NCBI GenBank assembly: GCA_003242895.1
Contig: QKMY01000057.1
Coordinates: forward strand, 1 to 64,000
Length of the DNA stretch: 64,000 nt
Source: Candidatus Margulisiibacteriota bacterium
GTDB taxonomy: Bacteria; Margulisbacteria; Riflemargulisbacteria; GWF2-39-127
Direction: 5' to 3'
Below the pieces are notes generated by a model. That model did no database searches and was not told where the DNA came from. It was given only the letters and a program-made list of their open reading frames with translations. Position 1 is the stretch's first letter, and every line of letters begins with the position of its first letter. Made by a program: the position numbers and the translations under genes. This document shows positions 52,739 through 62,900 of the stretch, in pieces.

Positions 52739-53579
52739 AAACTGGGAAAATTCCTATACCCTTTACAATGATACTTTAAAGATTGTTGTTGTTCCTCAAA
52801 TTGGAGGAAGAGTTTATTCCATTGCATACAATGGAAAAGAATTCTGTAGACAAAACAAATTAAGCGAAGGAAAAATTGCTTCTCCAGACGATAACTCATG
52901 GTTGAACTGGGGTGGGGATTTCGATTGGGTGGGACCTCAAGAATCATGGAATATGGCGGGATGGCCTCCTCCTTTTGAGTTAGATAGCGGAGCTTGGAAT
53001 GTCTTATCATATAGCGAACAATCGATATCTTTGCAAAGTAAACCTTGCAGTCTAGGGGTAAGAATTAAAAAAAAGATTTCTTTAAGCGGTTCGAGGGTAA
53101 CTGTTAAGCGGGAATTAGAGAATACTTCTGATCGACCAGTAATATATGGTTTGTGGAATATTACTCAAGTGTCGACAGAAGGATTGATAATTATCCCGTT
53201 AAGGGATCCTAAATATAGCACTATTAAAGTATTCGAATCCCAGGCATTTGACCAGTGGGAAGATTTATTAAAAAATAAGATAATTGAAACAGATTACTCT
53301 TCCGATACGATAAATATTAGGATCAATGAAAAAAAAGGCAGTTTTAAGATCGGTGTTGTTTCCGATGTAGGACGTATAGATTACACTTTTAATGATTTTG
53401 TTATGAGTAAGATAATTAGTCCGTCTCATGGTGTACAATATCCGCATGGTTGTAATATCGAAATTTATCGAGATGAGAAGTCGGGCTATACCGAGTTAGA
53501 GCAGTTGTGGGAATCTAAAGAGCTCGCTCCTGGGGATATTTGTTATAGTGAACAGGAAATATCTTTTGAAAATAAATAG
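52716..53579 (+). CDS. Galactose-mutarotase-fold (DUF4380-like) protein
   Basis: 287 residues, cytoplasmic by lack of a signal peptide. The opening YTLYNDTLKIVVVPQIGGRV-YSIAYNGKE is the start of the mutarotase-like supersandwich, as in aldose 1-epimerases and DUF4380 proteins. Later NWGGDFDWVGPQESW, VTVKRELENTSDRPVIYGLW and HGCNIEIYRD follow the family layout. The acid/base histidines of true mutarotases cannot be assigned. It starts 23 bases inside the end of the giant gene, so it is translated with it, and may bind or epimerise released sugars. Confidence 0.75.
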   Translation: MYEISNYRNWENSYTLYNDTLKIVVVPQIGGRVYSIAYNGKEFCRQNKLSEGKIASPDDNSWLNWGGDFDWVGPQESWNMAGWPPPFELDSGAWNVLSYSEQSISLQSKPCSLGVRIKKKISLSGSRVTVKRELENTSDRPVIYGLWNITQVSTEGLIIIPLRDPKYSTIKVFESQAFDQWEDLLKNKIIETDYSSDTINIRINEKKGSFKIGVVSDVGRIDYTFNDFVMSKIISPSHGVQYPHGCNIEIYRDEKSGYTELEQLWESKELAPGDICYSEQEISFENK

Positions 53580-53680
53580 ATTAAGATATACTTATATTTT
53601 AAGGTAAAGTGTGTTATATTTCTTTGTAATAAAATAAATATTATAAAATTCGTATTAAAAAGTGCTTTTTTAATTTTTAT

Positions 53681-54346
53681 ATGATAAAATCAAACAAAAA
53701 TATCTTAAATATAACAAATTATTTTGGAATCTTTTTCTGTTTGCTGAGTGTTTTGACTGCAGTTCCTCTTGGAGCCATTACAAAAGAATATATTGTTGAT
53801 AATTTTGAGGATAGTGCGATAACAACTAGTTTAAAATGGGAATTTCATGGTGCTATTAAGAGTAAAATAGGTGACTCGCTTAAAACCATGGAAGATAGTC
53901 TTGGAATTAAAAGGAAAATTGGAAGTAATTTTTTAAATATTAGTGGAAAGACAAATAATTGGTATGTTGGAGGAGCAAGAACGAAGCTGAAAAAGGTCAT
54001 AGACCCCTATACTCACTTTAGCATCATGATTCAGGGTCGAGGAAGTAATAGAAGTAAGGTAACGGTTGAGCTGTCGGAAGTAGTCCTTCAGGATGTTATT
54101 AGAGAAATGAGAGAAAAACCAGACGTTTATTCTTATTCTATATATGTAAGCTGGACTGGTTGGAAGAAAGTAATCATTCCTCTCAGAAAGTTTACAAATA
54201 AAAAGAAAGTTGTTGGCAATAGGGCATTCGATTCAAAAAAAACAAGTCCAAAATGGTTGAAACTAGAGTTTTTGAATGACCAGAAAGAGGGTCCAATTAC
54301 TCTTGATATTGATAATGTTAAATTTGTTACTTTAGAAAAAATATAG
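53681..54346 (+). CDS. Secreted protein with CBM-like fold, kin to the giant's repeats
   Basis: 221 residues with an N-terminal hydrophobic segment (YFGIFFCLLSVLTAVPLGAI) that looks like a signal peptide. The mature part starts EYIVDNFEDSAITTSLKWEF, mirroring the DFEDG...WW opening of the B modules in the 2585-residue protein, and ends in GPITLDIDNVKFVTL, like their IDNIxL strand. This resembles galactose-binding-like carbohydrate modules (CBM11/CIA30 type). No Shine-Dalgarno site is visible before the ATG at 53681. It heads the run of subunit genes. Confidence 0.6.
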   Translation: MIKSNKNILNITNYFGIFFCLLSVLTAVPLGAITKEYIVDNFEDSAITTSLKWEFHGAIKSKIGDSLKTMEDSLGIKRKIGSNFLNISGKTNNWYVGGARTKLKKVIDPYTHFSIMIQGRGSNRSKVTVELSEVVLQDVIREMREKPDVYSYSIYVSWTGWKKVIIPLRKFTNKKKVVGNRAFDSKKTSPKWLKLEFLNDQKEGPITLDIDNVKFVTLEKI

Positions 54347-54363
54347 GAGCTATCAGGTAATTT

Positions 54364-54978
54364 ATGGGTTTCAATAAGATTATAGGTTATGTATTGTTAT
54401 TATCTTTTATGGTTTCTTCATTGTGCTATGCAGCAGAAAGTACAATTGATTTTTCTTTTCATATTCCTTTTTCAGCGGCTTTAGATGTGGACAAATTTGA
54501 TGTCGATTTTGGCGCTATGGACATGTATGATGAAATATGGGCTCCAGTTGGCGATTCTAACAGTTTCAAAGTTTATGCAAGAAATAATTCCGGCTCCAAC
54601 TGGCAATTCAGCATGCATCTCATCGATGACCTTCATCGTGAAGAAGGGGTAAGTTCTCCTCAAGATATTATCAAGGCCGGAGATGTTTTCTGGACACTAG
54701 TGTATGCCGGATATTATGATAGTGAGGCAAAAACCCAGGTGGGTGCGAAAAACGAACTCACTCGGATACCCGGAATGGTCCCAACAATACTTCAGAAAAG
54801 TGCATTTCAAACGAGTAGCCTAAGTAATAGTGCACTCGTTTTTAATAATAATGTTCCTGATCGCCAGGATAAGTCGTATAATTACCAATTTGTTTTTAAA
54901 TTTATTATGAAACCTCCCTTTAATACTAATTCTGGAGATTATAGAGGTACTATTGTTTTTACAATGATGACACAATAA
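54364..54978 (+). CDS. Secreted pilin-like subunit 1 of a chaperone-usher-like system
   Basis: 204 residues. Signal peptide (YVLLLSFMVSSLCYAAE), then a beta-sandwich-like domain with DKFDVDFGAMDMYDE, SNSFKVYARNNSGSNWQFSM and a final strand NTNSGDYRGTIVFTMMTQ. The [S/T]G-x-Y-x-G-x-x-x-F-T-M ending recurs in the next two genes and recalls the last strand of pilins and spore-coat-U/WxL-type domains. The closeness of the following gene (starting 30 bases later) implies one mRNA. Subunit role is inferred from context. Confidence 0.6.
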   Translation: MGFNKIIGYVLLLSFMVSSLCYAAESTIDFSFHIPFSAALDVDKFDVDFGAMDMYDEIWAPVGDSNSFKVYARNNSGSNWQFSMHLIDDLHREEGVSSPQDIIKAGDVFWTLVYAGYYDSEAKTQVGAKNELTRIPGMVPTILQKSAFQTSSLSNSALVFNNNVPDRQDKSYNYQFVFKFIMKPPFNTNSGDYRGTIVFTMMTQ

Positions 54979-55008
54979 ATGTATTTGGTTGTAACGAAAG
55001 GAGATACA

Positions 55009-55542
55009 ATGAAAAAGTTAATTATCGCAATGTTTGTATTAATGTTTGCAGGGATATGTTATTCAGAGATTACTAATGATATCGATGTCCATGTGAGGGT
55101 TAACTCAAAGTTCGAATTAACTGTCGATAGAACATTTATCGATTTCGAGACAATGGAACCGGGTGAAATTAAGCAGGGAGTTCCTGATTCTGGGATTAGA
55201 ATCAGCGCTAAATCGAATAGTGGTAGTCCATGGTTTTTAACAATTAATAATGTGAGAGAGCTTAGCAACGGAGCTGATATTATTCCTAACGAGAATTTCT
55301 TTTGGTATGGCTGGAAGGGAAAGGGTTCTACAGGAACATTTTATGGCGAAAAATCTCAAGTATTTACAGTTACGCCTACACTTATGTATAGCCCGTCATC
55401 TCAGGAATTTAACAATCTTCGACTCGTCGGTGATAATAAGATTGAAGGTACCGATGTGTTTGTTAAGTTTGGCTTAAAAGTTCCGTTCAAACAAAATAGC
55501 GGGGAGTATCATACTCTGGTTAGATTTACTATGACAGAGTAA
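55009..55542 (+). CDS. Secreted pilin-like subunit 2
   Basis: 177 residues from the ATG at 55009 (GAAAGGAGATACA upstream; an earlier ATG at 54979 abuts the previous stop but lacks a site). Signal peptide LIIAMFVLMFAGICYSE. Domain features match subunit 1: FELTVDRTFIDFETMEPGEI, SGIRISAKSNSGSPWFLTIN, and the terminal KQNSGEYHTLVRFTMTE. These are the pieces of an incomplete Ig-like fold (FG-like start, polar middle, beta-hairpin end). Confidence 0.62.
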   Translation: MKKLIIAMFVLMFAGICYSEITNDIDVHVRVNSKFELTVDRTFIDFETMEPGEIKQGVPDSGIRISAKSNSGSPWFLTINNVRELSNGADIIPNENFFWYGWKGKGSTGTFYGEKSQVFTVTPTLMYSPSSQEFNNLRLVGDNKIEGTDVFVKFGLKVPFKQNSGEYHTLVRFTMTE

Positions 55543-55603
55543 TTGTCAGGTGCACTTTCCTTAATAAGAATAATTAGGACGTTTATCAAATAGAGGGTCA
55601 GAA

Positions 55604-56170
55604 ATGAAAAAGAACATTTTATTACTATTACTTCTACTGTTATTTTTAGCAACTGGACACCTGGTATACGCTGAGAAGACGCTGATTGCAGAAATAAAAT
55701 CGAATAATTTAGATTTTATTGACCCGGGAAAAGCCGGCTGGGATTATATTGACGGGAAATATTTGCAGGTAGAAATTACCTGTTCGATGAATGAAGTTCC
55801 TTGGAATCTCATGGTTAATCTCGATAATCTTAATAGTGGCTCTAATACATTTGAAGCTCAGAAGAATATTAAGCTTAAAGTTTTTTATATAGGGCATTCG
55901 AAAAAGGCGGAGATTCTTGATCCGCTGCTTTCAACCTGGGAAGATCATACAACAGACTACTTGAAGCCAGAATTTTCAGGGTATGATCCTGGTGCAAGTT
56001 TTGTAGATTATAATGGAACTGCTATGCAGATTTGCGGAAATAATGCTTTTCCTGCCGGAATGTCGAACGTTTTGGTTAGAGTCGTTCTTGGTGTTACGGT
56101 CCAGGTTCCGGAAGGTGGGCGTAATATTACCGGAGACTATCTGGGCAGGTTGAGGTTCACACTGAATTGA
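55604..56170 (+). CDS. Secreted pilin-like subunit 3
   Basis: 188 residues. A long hydrophobic signal peptide (NILLLLLLLLFLATGHLVYA), then EIKSNNLDFIDPGKAGWDYI, QVEITCSMNEVPWNLMVNLD and the terminal RNITGDYLGRLRFTLN. It has the same plan as the two upstream genes but a divergent middle with two cysteines (TCSMN, ICGNN) that may form a disulphide. GAGGGTCAGAA precedes the ATG. Confidence 0.6.
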   Translation: MKKNILLLLLLLLFLATGHLVYAEKTLIAEIKSNNLDFIDPGKAGWDYIDGKYLQVEITCSMNEVPWNLMVNLDNLNSGSNTFEAQKNIKLKVFYIGHSKKAEILDPLLSTWEDHTTDYLKPEFSGYDPGASFVDYNGTAMQICGNNAFPAGMSNVLVRVVLGVTVQVPEGGRNITGDYLGRLRFTLN

Positions 56171-56232
56171 TAAAACTAATAATTATGGATCGTAAGATAT
56201 ATATGAGATCATCCTTGAAGGGATATTTGTAA

Positions 56233-57426
56233 ATGAGAAAATTACTGTCACTCATTGTGATTATAATATTAGCACAAAACGTAGCTGGAGCTTTTTCTTT
56301 TAATATTGATAAACCAGGTACTTATCTGTCTTCAAAATCAGGTAAAGTTATCAATGGAACTGTTGTCGTTGCGAATACCGGCAAAGATACTCTCTACTTT
56401 AAGTCCTATATAGCTGACTGGAAAATTTTACCGGATGGTTCAAAAGCTTTTTATCCTGCTGGAAGTACTGGACTATCGAGCGCCCCTTGGCTCAGTATTT
56501 ATCCAAAAGAATTTGCTGTCGAGCCTTTAGGAAAAGAGAAAATAAGCTATATTATGACTGTACCGAAAAATGCTGTTGGTGGTCACTATAGCGTAATCTT
56601 TTTCGAGACATATGATAAAAATAATACGAAAAATAATATCTTATTTTCTGGTAGAATCGGGAGCATTATTTATCATCAGGTAGAGGGTACTGAAAAAATT
56701 GATGCAAACTTGACAGATGTATTTGTAGATTACAAAAATGGTAAGCGTACAGTTTCTTATATGTTTGAGAATATGGGAAATATTTTTCTTCTTGTCAAAC
56801 CGTCGCTTGCAATTCTTAATGATCGAGGTCAAGTCGCATTTCGAGAATCTATGGACAAATTTGGTGTATTGCCGGGACAAAAAATAGTGCGGACCTACAA
56901 AGTATCACAGAAGCTTCCGGACGGAGACTATACTGCATTAATAACAACAGAATATGGCAAAGAAGATTTTAAAGTTGTAGAAAAAGAATTCCGCAGTATT
57001 AATCAGGGTGGCAACGCTTTGAACCTACTAAATAAGTCGGATGCCGCTATAACAATTAATTACAATAAATCCACATCCAGCGAGACGGTTTCACGGCGTG
57101 AGAATCTTGGACTTGCCCAAAAAATTTCTATTGAGAAATTTAATCCGGTCGTCAATAAAAATAAAATTAAACTATTTGTATTACTCAAAAATCCTATTGA
57201 GGAAGCTATAAGTGCAAATGCATTGATCACTGTTTCTGATGCCTTTAGGAATAAGAAATTAATGGTATCGCTGGGAAGAAATTTCCAAATAGCGAATAAA
57301 GGAAAAAAAATAATGAATAAAATAATTGGCCATTCACTTGCCGCTGGCACATATACTGTTACCTTAGATGTTATGAATGGAATCGATACTCTTGCTAAAG
57401 ATGAAAAAACGATAGTAATCAGGTAG
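56233..57426 (+). CDS. PapD-like periplasmic chaperone with extra C-terminal domain
   Basis: 397 residues. Signal peptide (LLSLIVIIILAQNVAGAF). Residues about 20-125 look like the first Ig domain of PapD-type chaperones (GTVVVANTGKDTLYFKSYIA, APWLSIYPKEFAVEPLGKEK, YSVIFFETYD), and 125-235 like the second domain. About 135 further residues form a third beta domain (NPVVNKNKIKLFVLLKNPIE, FRNKKLMVSLGRNFQI), a size close to the DUF916/WxL-interacting group instead of the 230-residue classical chaperones. The gene ends 4 bases before the usher-like gene. Confidence 0.65.
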   Translation: MRKLLSLIVIIILAQNVAGAFSFNIDKPGTYLSSKSGKVINGTVVVANTGKDTLYFKSYIADWKILPDGSKAFYPAGSTGLSSAPWLSIYPKEFAVEPLGKEKISYIMTVPKNAVGGHYSVIFFETYDKNNTKNNILFSGRIGSIIYHQVEGTEKIDANLTDVFVDYKNGKRTVSYMFENMGNIFLLVKPSLAILNDRGQVAFRESMDKFGVLPGQKIVRTYKVSQKLPDGDYTALITTEYGKEDFKVVEKEFRSINQGGNALNLLNKSDAAITINYNKSTSSETVSRRENLGLAQKISIEKFNPVVNKNKIKLFVLLKNPIEEAISANALITVSDAFRNKKLMVSLGRNFQIANKGKKIMNKIIGHSLAAGTYTVTLDVMNGIDTLAKDEKTIVIR

Positions 57427-57430
57427 GAAT

Positions 57431-59746
57431 ATGAAACGACTATTATTAGCTATAATATTGTTACTCGTCAATTCAGCTTGGGCGTTTTGCTTAGATGCAA
57501 TAACTATAAATAAAGATAAAATATATGTAATCGCCGATGTCTCCAAGTATCTTATTCAGGATGAATCTATTGTTTCGGCTACATATAATGATAATAAAAA
57601 GAGCGTTAGTATTTATGGCAGTCGTCTTGGCAGTACTATACTCCATGTGTGGAGCAGTGAGAAAAGAAGATCATATAAAGTCATTGTGAAAAGACCCGAA
57701 ATCGTAAGACGCGGATCTACTGGAAAAGGAGATTTGCAACCAGGTTTTAAGTTTGGAATATCTGCTGGAAGGAAAATAGGCGAGTCAGAATCAAAGATAA
57801 CGGCAAATAGGTATGAGTATATTTCTGATTATTATGTGCTGGATGGCTATGGAAATACAAATTATGGGTTTATGCAAAGCCAAATAGGCTATAAAGTAAA
57901 TAAAGAAGCTGCTGGAATTGCTCGCAGTGTCAGTAGCGTCAAGCTTTCTTTTCAAAAGGAGTCGACGAAGTTTACTTTTGGTGATCAAACGTTACGTTAC
58001 TCCGAGTTCGTTTTGCCCTTTCAGGCTATTCAGGGAATTACATATGCGACTAAGTATGGCATTTCTAACGTCAATATTTCTTACGGAGCTAACCGATATG
58101 GGTGGTGGGGAAAAGACAATTACCGTGATGAAAGACCAACCCAATATTTTCTTGGATTAAATGTACTTACTCCATTCGATCGAGATTTCTCCATCGGGTT
58201 TGCAACTGTAATGAAATCCGAGAAAAATCTGCCTAGGTCATTAGTCCTTGGCCTCTACGGAAACTATCGGCTTAATAAAAACATAGATACTCTTGGTGAA
58301 TTAGCTGTGAATGGCCGCAGACTTGCTGGCAAGATAGGTCTTAACTATGAAAATAGCGGGTTTTTTATTAACTCCGCTTATCGAAATGCCTCTCAAGGAT
58401 ATAAAGCTGTGAATGATTTCATTTCCTATAATGGGATCAGAGGTTTATATCTAAATTCGGGATACAAATACAATGATTACTTAACTTTTTCCAGCAGTGT
58501 CGACCAATATGTTGATACTCAATATGATAGAAACTACAATAACCAGGATATCAACACGACTACTTACTTCAATTATAATAACTGGGGTTTTACCCATAGC
58601 TTATGGAGGCAGAATCGTGGTAACTTTTTGGGTTCCGGGATTGGGCAGGGACAGAATTATGAACTTTCTTATTTAGCTCCGGTTCAAAAAACAAGAGTTT
58701 ATATTAAATATACTCCCTCTTCTTTTGAGGAGAATGTTAGTAGTAACCAGGATTATAGTATGAGTTCTTCTATTGCTGGATTTCAGTATGGCCTATTTGC
58801 CGGAGCGAGTGTTGTTGTTGAAAAGCAGTGGAATAGCCGTTCAGGTAATAGAGATAACTTTTCACCTCAAAGTTTGAGGGCCTATTTATCGATGCCGCAA
58901 TTAAGGCTCGCTACAACTCCATTCTACTTAGATGTCTATGCTCGGTATCAAGACGATTATGATACTTCTTTTAGAGTTGTGCAGAACTATAGTCTGTTGC
59001 GAAGTCGTATAGAATGGAGAAACGCTGCTGATCAGCGGATTTATTTGGAAGGTAATATCAAGAATGTTAATGGAGACAAGGATTTAAGTATTGACCGAAG
59101 AGTAACTGAGTATACTTTTGGTATGACAATGTTCTTGGATAGCGGAGTACATCTTTCTACCGGCTATGGAAAGATTAAGGGATCAGTTTTTATTGACAAT
59201 GATGGTGACGGTGTAATGTCCGCTAGCGAAACTGGGTTTGAAGGTATAAAGGTCCGTTTAAGTGATGGTAATGTTGCGGTTACTGATGTAAATGGGGCTT
59301 TTAGTTTCAATAATGTTAACGGGGCAAATGTGGATATTTACATCGAGCCGGAAGTCTTGCGAAGTGAGTATATTTTTACAACATTAGACCGTCGAACTGT
59401 ATATTTTAATTCAAATCAGGATCAATCTATATCTTTTGGGCTTTCATCTAAATCACTTGTTCAGGGAATAGTATTTTTAGACCAGAATAATAACAACATT
59501 TATGATCCGGGAGAACCACTTATTTCTGGAGTAAGAGTTCAGGTTAAAGGTGTCGATGCCTGCAAATCAGATGAAAATGGTGCGTTTATAATCAATTCAG
59601 TTCCTTCCGGGAAACAGGTTTTTACCGTTGATATGTTTACGGTGCCTGAAGATTATTCGGTATATGGCTCTCTTAGTCGCGAAATCAACGTTAATCCAGG
59701 GGAAAAGGTGCAGATATATCTTCCTTTAAGGGTATACAAGTATTAA
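57431..59746 (+). CDS. Usher-like outer-membrane protein with CpaC-type N-domain
   Basis: 771 residues with a signal peptide (LLLAIILLLVNSAWAF). Residues about 25-90 (ITINKDKIYVIADVSKYLIQ, KKSVSIYGSRLGSTILHVWS) match the pilus-assembly secretin N-terminal domain of CpaC/RcpA. Residues about 105-575 are an aromatic-rich beta-barrel (NVNISYGANRYGWWGKDNYR, YLSYLAPVQKTRVYIKYTPS-like strands). The C-terminus carries two carboxypeptidase-regulatory/SdrD-B-like domains (GSVFIDNDGDGVMSASETGF, QGIVFLDQNNNNIYDPGEPL), which occur at usher ends. It is clearly not a classical FimD. The assignment as assembly pore is inferred from the chaperone and subunits next to it. Confidence 0.68.
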   Translation: MKRLLLAIILLLVNSAWAFCLDAITINKDKIYVIADVSKYLIQDESIVSATYNDNKKSVSIYGSRLGSTILHVWSSEKRRSYKVIVKRPEIVRRGSTGKGDLQPGFKFGISAGRKIGESESKITANRYEYISDYYVLDGYGNTNYGFMQSQIGYKVNKEAAGIARSVSSVKLSFQKESTKFTFGDQTLRYSEFVLPFQAIQGITYATKYGISNVNISYGANRYGWWGKDNYRDERPTQYFLGLNVLTPFDRDFSIGFATVMKSEKNLPRSLVLGLYGNYRLNKNIDTLGELAVNGRRLAGKIGLNYENSGFFINSAYRNASQGYKAVNDFISYNGIRGLYLNSGYKYNDYLTFSSSVDQYVDTQYDRNYNNQDINTTTYFNYNNWGFTHSLWRQNRGNFLGSGIGQGQNYELSYLAPVQKTRVYIKYTPSSFEENVSSNQDYSMSSSIAGFQYGLFAGASVVVEKQWNSRSGNRDNFSPQSLRAYLSMPQLRLATTPFYLDVYARYQDDYDTSFRVVQNYSLLRSRIEWRNAADQRIYLEGNIKNVNGDKDLSIDRRVTEYTFGMTMFLDSGVHLSTGYGKIKGSVFIDNDGDGVMSASETGFEGIKVRLSDGNVAVTDVNGAFSFNNVNGANVDIYIEPEVLRSEYIFTTLDRRTVYFNSNQDQSISFGLSSKSLVQGIVFLDQNNNNIYDPGEPLISGVRVQVKGVDACKSDENGAFIINSVPSGKQVFTVDMFTVPEDYSVYGSLSREINVNPGEKVQIYLPLRVYKY

Positions 59747-59900
59747 TGGTTTTGTTTTGAAATACGCTTCTATATATGTTCTGAACTTGCTATCATTATT
59801 CATGTTTTATCTAAATATTATCCAGAAATGTCTTATAATTAATAATTAATTCTGATAAATTATCATGTAAATCTATTAATTAACGTGAAGGGAAACAGGA

Positions 59901-62900
59901 ATGAAAAAAAGAAACGCTGCCATTTTAATTGTTGCTGCCGGTATTATTATAACATCGATATTTTTCATCATAAAATCAGATATTTTTAAAGTAACAGGAA
60001 TTTCTGTACAGGCTAAAAAACAAGCCAAAATAGATACTCTTGAAATAACGAATTTTCTGAAAAATCCTGATTTTTCAGCTGACATCGATAATAATGGGAT
60101 TCCCGATAATTGGGGTGAGAAGCCTTATAACTCAAAAACCATTAAAGACAAAAAAACCGGAAAGTATTATTTGCATATTAAAAATGACGAGCCGGGATCT
60201 GCTATCGGTTCTCAAAAGATTGCAATTGATGGAAGGCAAATCTCCCTATTGAGTGTAGCTGGTTATGTGAGAGCGTCTTCTGTTACTCGGGGGAATCAGC
60301 CTTGGGAAACCGGAAAAATCCAGGTGCTATTTTTTGATAAGAATAGTAAACAGATTGGCGATTGGCCTGAAGTTGGGTCTTATACCGGAAGTTTTGACTG
60401 GAAACAGGTTAAGAAAGTATTTCAGGTACCAAGGGCCACTCGTATTGTTCAGCTCAATATCGGACTTTGGAATTGCAGTGGTGAAATTGATTTTTCCCAT
60501 TTTAAAGTAGTTCCGAATAAGCCGCTCCCCCGGGATCAGTATAATTTTGTTATAAATGGAGATTTTGAGATCTGGCAGGGATGGGTTTATGGTGGTAGCG
60601 CAGACTGGGGAATACAGTATCCTGGTTATAATGGTGATGGCCTGCTTTTTATTAATAATGAGTCTAATATGTGGTCCTTTGCCACACAGTCTATCAAGAT
60701 AGATTCTACAAAGATTAAAAATATCAAGATTTCTGCCTGGATGAAAATTAAAAAAATTGTTCAGGGCGAACAGCCTTGGGAAAAAGCTAGAATTAATGTG
60801 GAATTCAAAAATGAACAAGGTGTTCGTCTTGGTGGCTGGCCAATTGTGCACGAAGCAGCCGGAAATTTTGACTGGAAGAAAGTTGAACAGGCATTTGAAG
60901 TGCCTGAAGGTACGACGAAAGTCGAACTTTTTGTAGGACTGCTTAACTGCAAAGGCGAAGCCTGGTTCGATGACATTGTTATGAATGCTTTTGGTAAAAA
61001 TGGTGAAAAGATAGTAGGAGAAGATTTTGTTAAAACGAATACCAAGAATTGGTTTACTTTTGCTCCTCAGGAAATTAAGCCGGGAAGTGTATTGGATTTA
61101 TCTCCTAATCTTCAGGCTCCAGCTGGGAAAAACGGGTTTGTTAAAGTCAAAAATGACCATTTTTATTTTGAGAATGGCGAGAGAGCCAGATTTTATGGCA
61201 CGAACGTTTTTGGTCCCCAGCTCTTTCTCTCGAAAAATGAAGCGAGTGTGTTAGCTGATCGGATTGCGCGTTTAGGATTCAACATTGTCCGTATTCACCA
61301 TTTAGATGCTGCCTGGTCTGATCCGAATATTTTTGACAAAACGTATAATGATACCCAGCATTTCTCTAAGGAAAATCTTGATAAGGTCGATTTTTTTATT
61401 TCCGAGCTGGAGAAGCGCGGGGTCTATATTTATCTCGACCTGTTGGTACATCGGGGCTTTAAAGAAGGAGATAAGGTCAATGATCACGATAAAATAGATA
61501 ATGGTGCAAAAGTGACTGGCTTATACGATGGCAGACTTATAGCACTGCAAAAAAAATATGCAAAAGATTTGTTGTTACATGTAAACCCGTATACGCAAAA
61601 GCAATACCTAAAAGATCCGGCAATTGCGATGGTTGGTATCGTGAATGAGAATTCACTGTTTTACGTTGCGCAGCAACCATGGCTGCCTGAATCAAGTACG
61701 AATAAGTTGAACGCTCTGTGGCAGAAATGGCTTAAAAAGAAGTATAAAACTCATGATGATCTTGATATTGAATGGTCTGACAGCCATGGAGCTCCATTGC
61801 TTGAATCCGATGAAAAGCTGAATAAAGGGACTGTGCGTCGAGGTAAAACGATGCTTGCGAAATACCGTCCAACAGAAGCAAAAAATGATCTGAGAGAAAA
61901 GGATACCCTGCAGTTCTATTATGAACTGGAGAAAAAATATTTTGCTGAGATGTTTAAATATCTTCGCTCAATTGGATTAAAGTCACCTGTTGCGGGTTCT
62001 AATCATTGGGAGAATATTGAATTCGACATCAAGGCAAATGCAGGACTTGATTTTATCGACAGGCATCGCTATTGGAACCACCCTCAATTTGGGTACGGTA
62101 CAGGTGTTGTGTTTGATAACCTATCAATGATTAAATATCCCGAAAAATCTATTCCTGCGATTCTTGCAGCACAAAAAGTGAAAGGCAAGCCTTTTGTGGT
62201 ATCTGAGTGGAACACTGCCTGGCCGGGTGATTATTATTTTGAAGGACCAGCGATTATGGCTTCGTATGCGAAGTTGCAGGATTGGGATGCGCTCCTACAG
62301 TTTAGTTTTAACAGCCCACGATATCCGGAAGTTTTTTCCGATAATTTTGACGTCGCTTCGTTTCCCAATGTTGTTTCTCAACTCCAAGTTGCGGGAGAAG
62401 CTTTTTACAGTACAGGTATTACGCCGGCAAAAGTTACTGTATGCGAGTATGTTAGCGATGATGCATTAAAAGACTTAATAAAAGAAGATCGCGGTGTTTT
62501 TGATAAACCGGAGTTATCGCTTGTGACCGCTGTTTCGAAATCTTTTGATAAAGCCCCTAATAATTATGATCCGAGCTTAAACCTTGTGAATACGTATATA
62601 GGAAAAAAAGGGAGTGTGCTCAAGAGCACTACAGGGCAGATGGAGTGGAATAGTAAGAAAGGCATAATCACATTAAATAGCCAGAAAATAATAGGAGCAA
62701 TAGGGTATCTTAAAAGCATACCTATTGAAATTGCTAACATAAACTTTACCGTAGATACGGACTTCGCTTCGTTGTTTTTTGTTTCGAAAGATGGTAAACC
62801 GCTAGCAGAGTCAAAAAAAATTCTGGTTGTAGCTACAGCTCGAGCAGAAAATACAGGTATGATCTATAATACAGTAAAGACACAGATCATCGATATTGGT

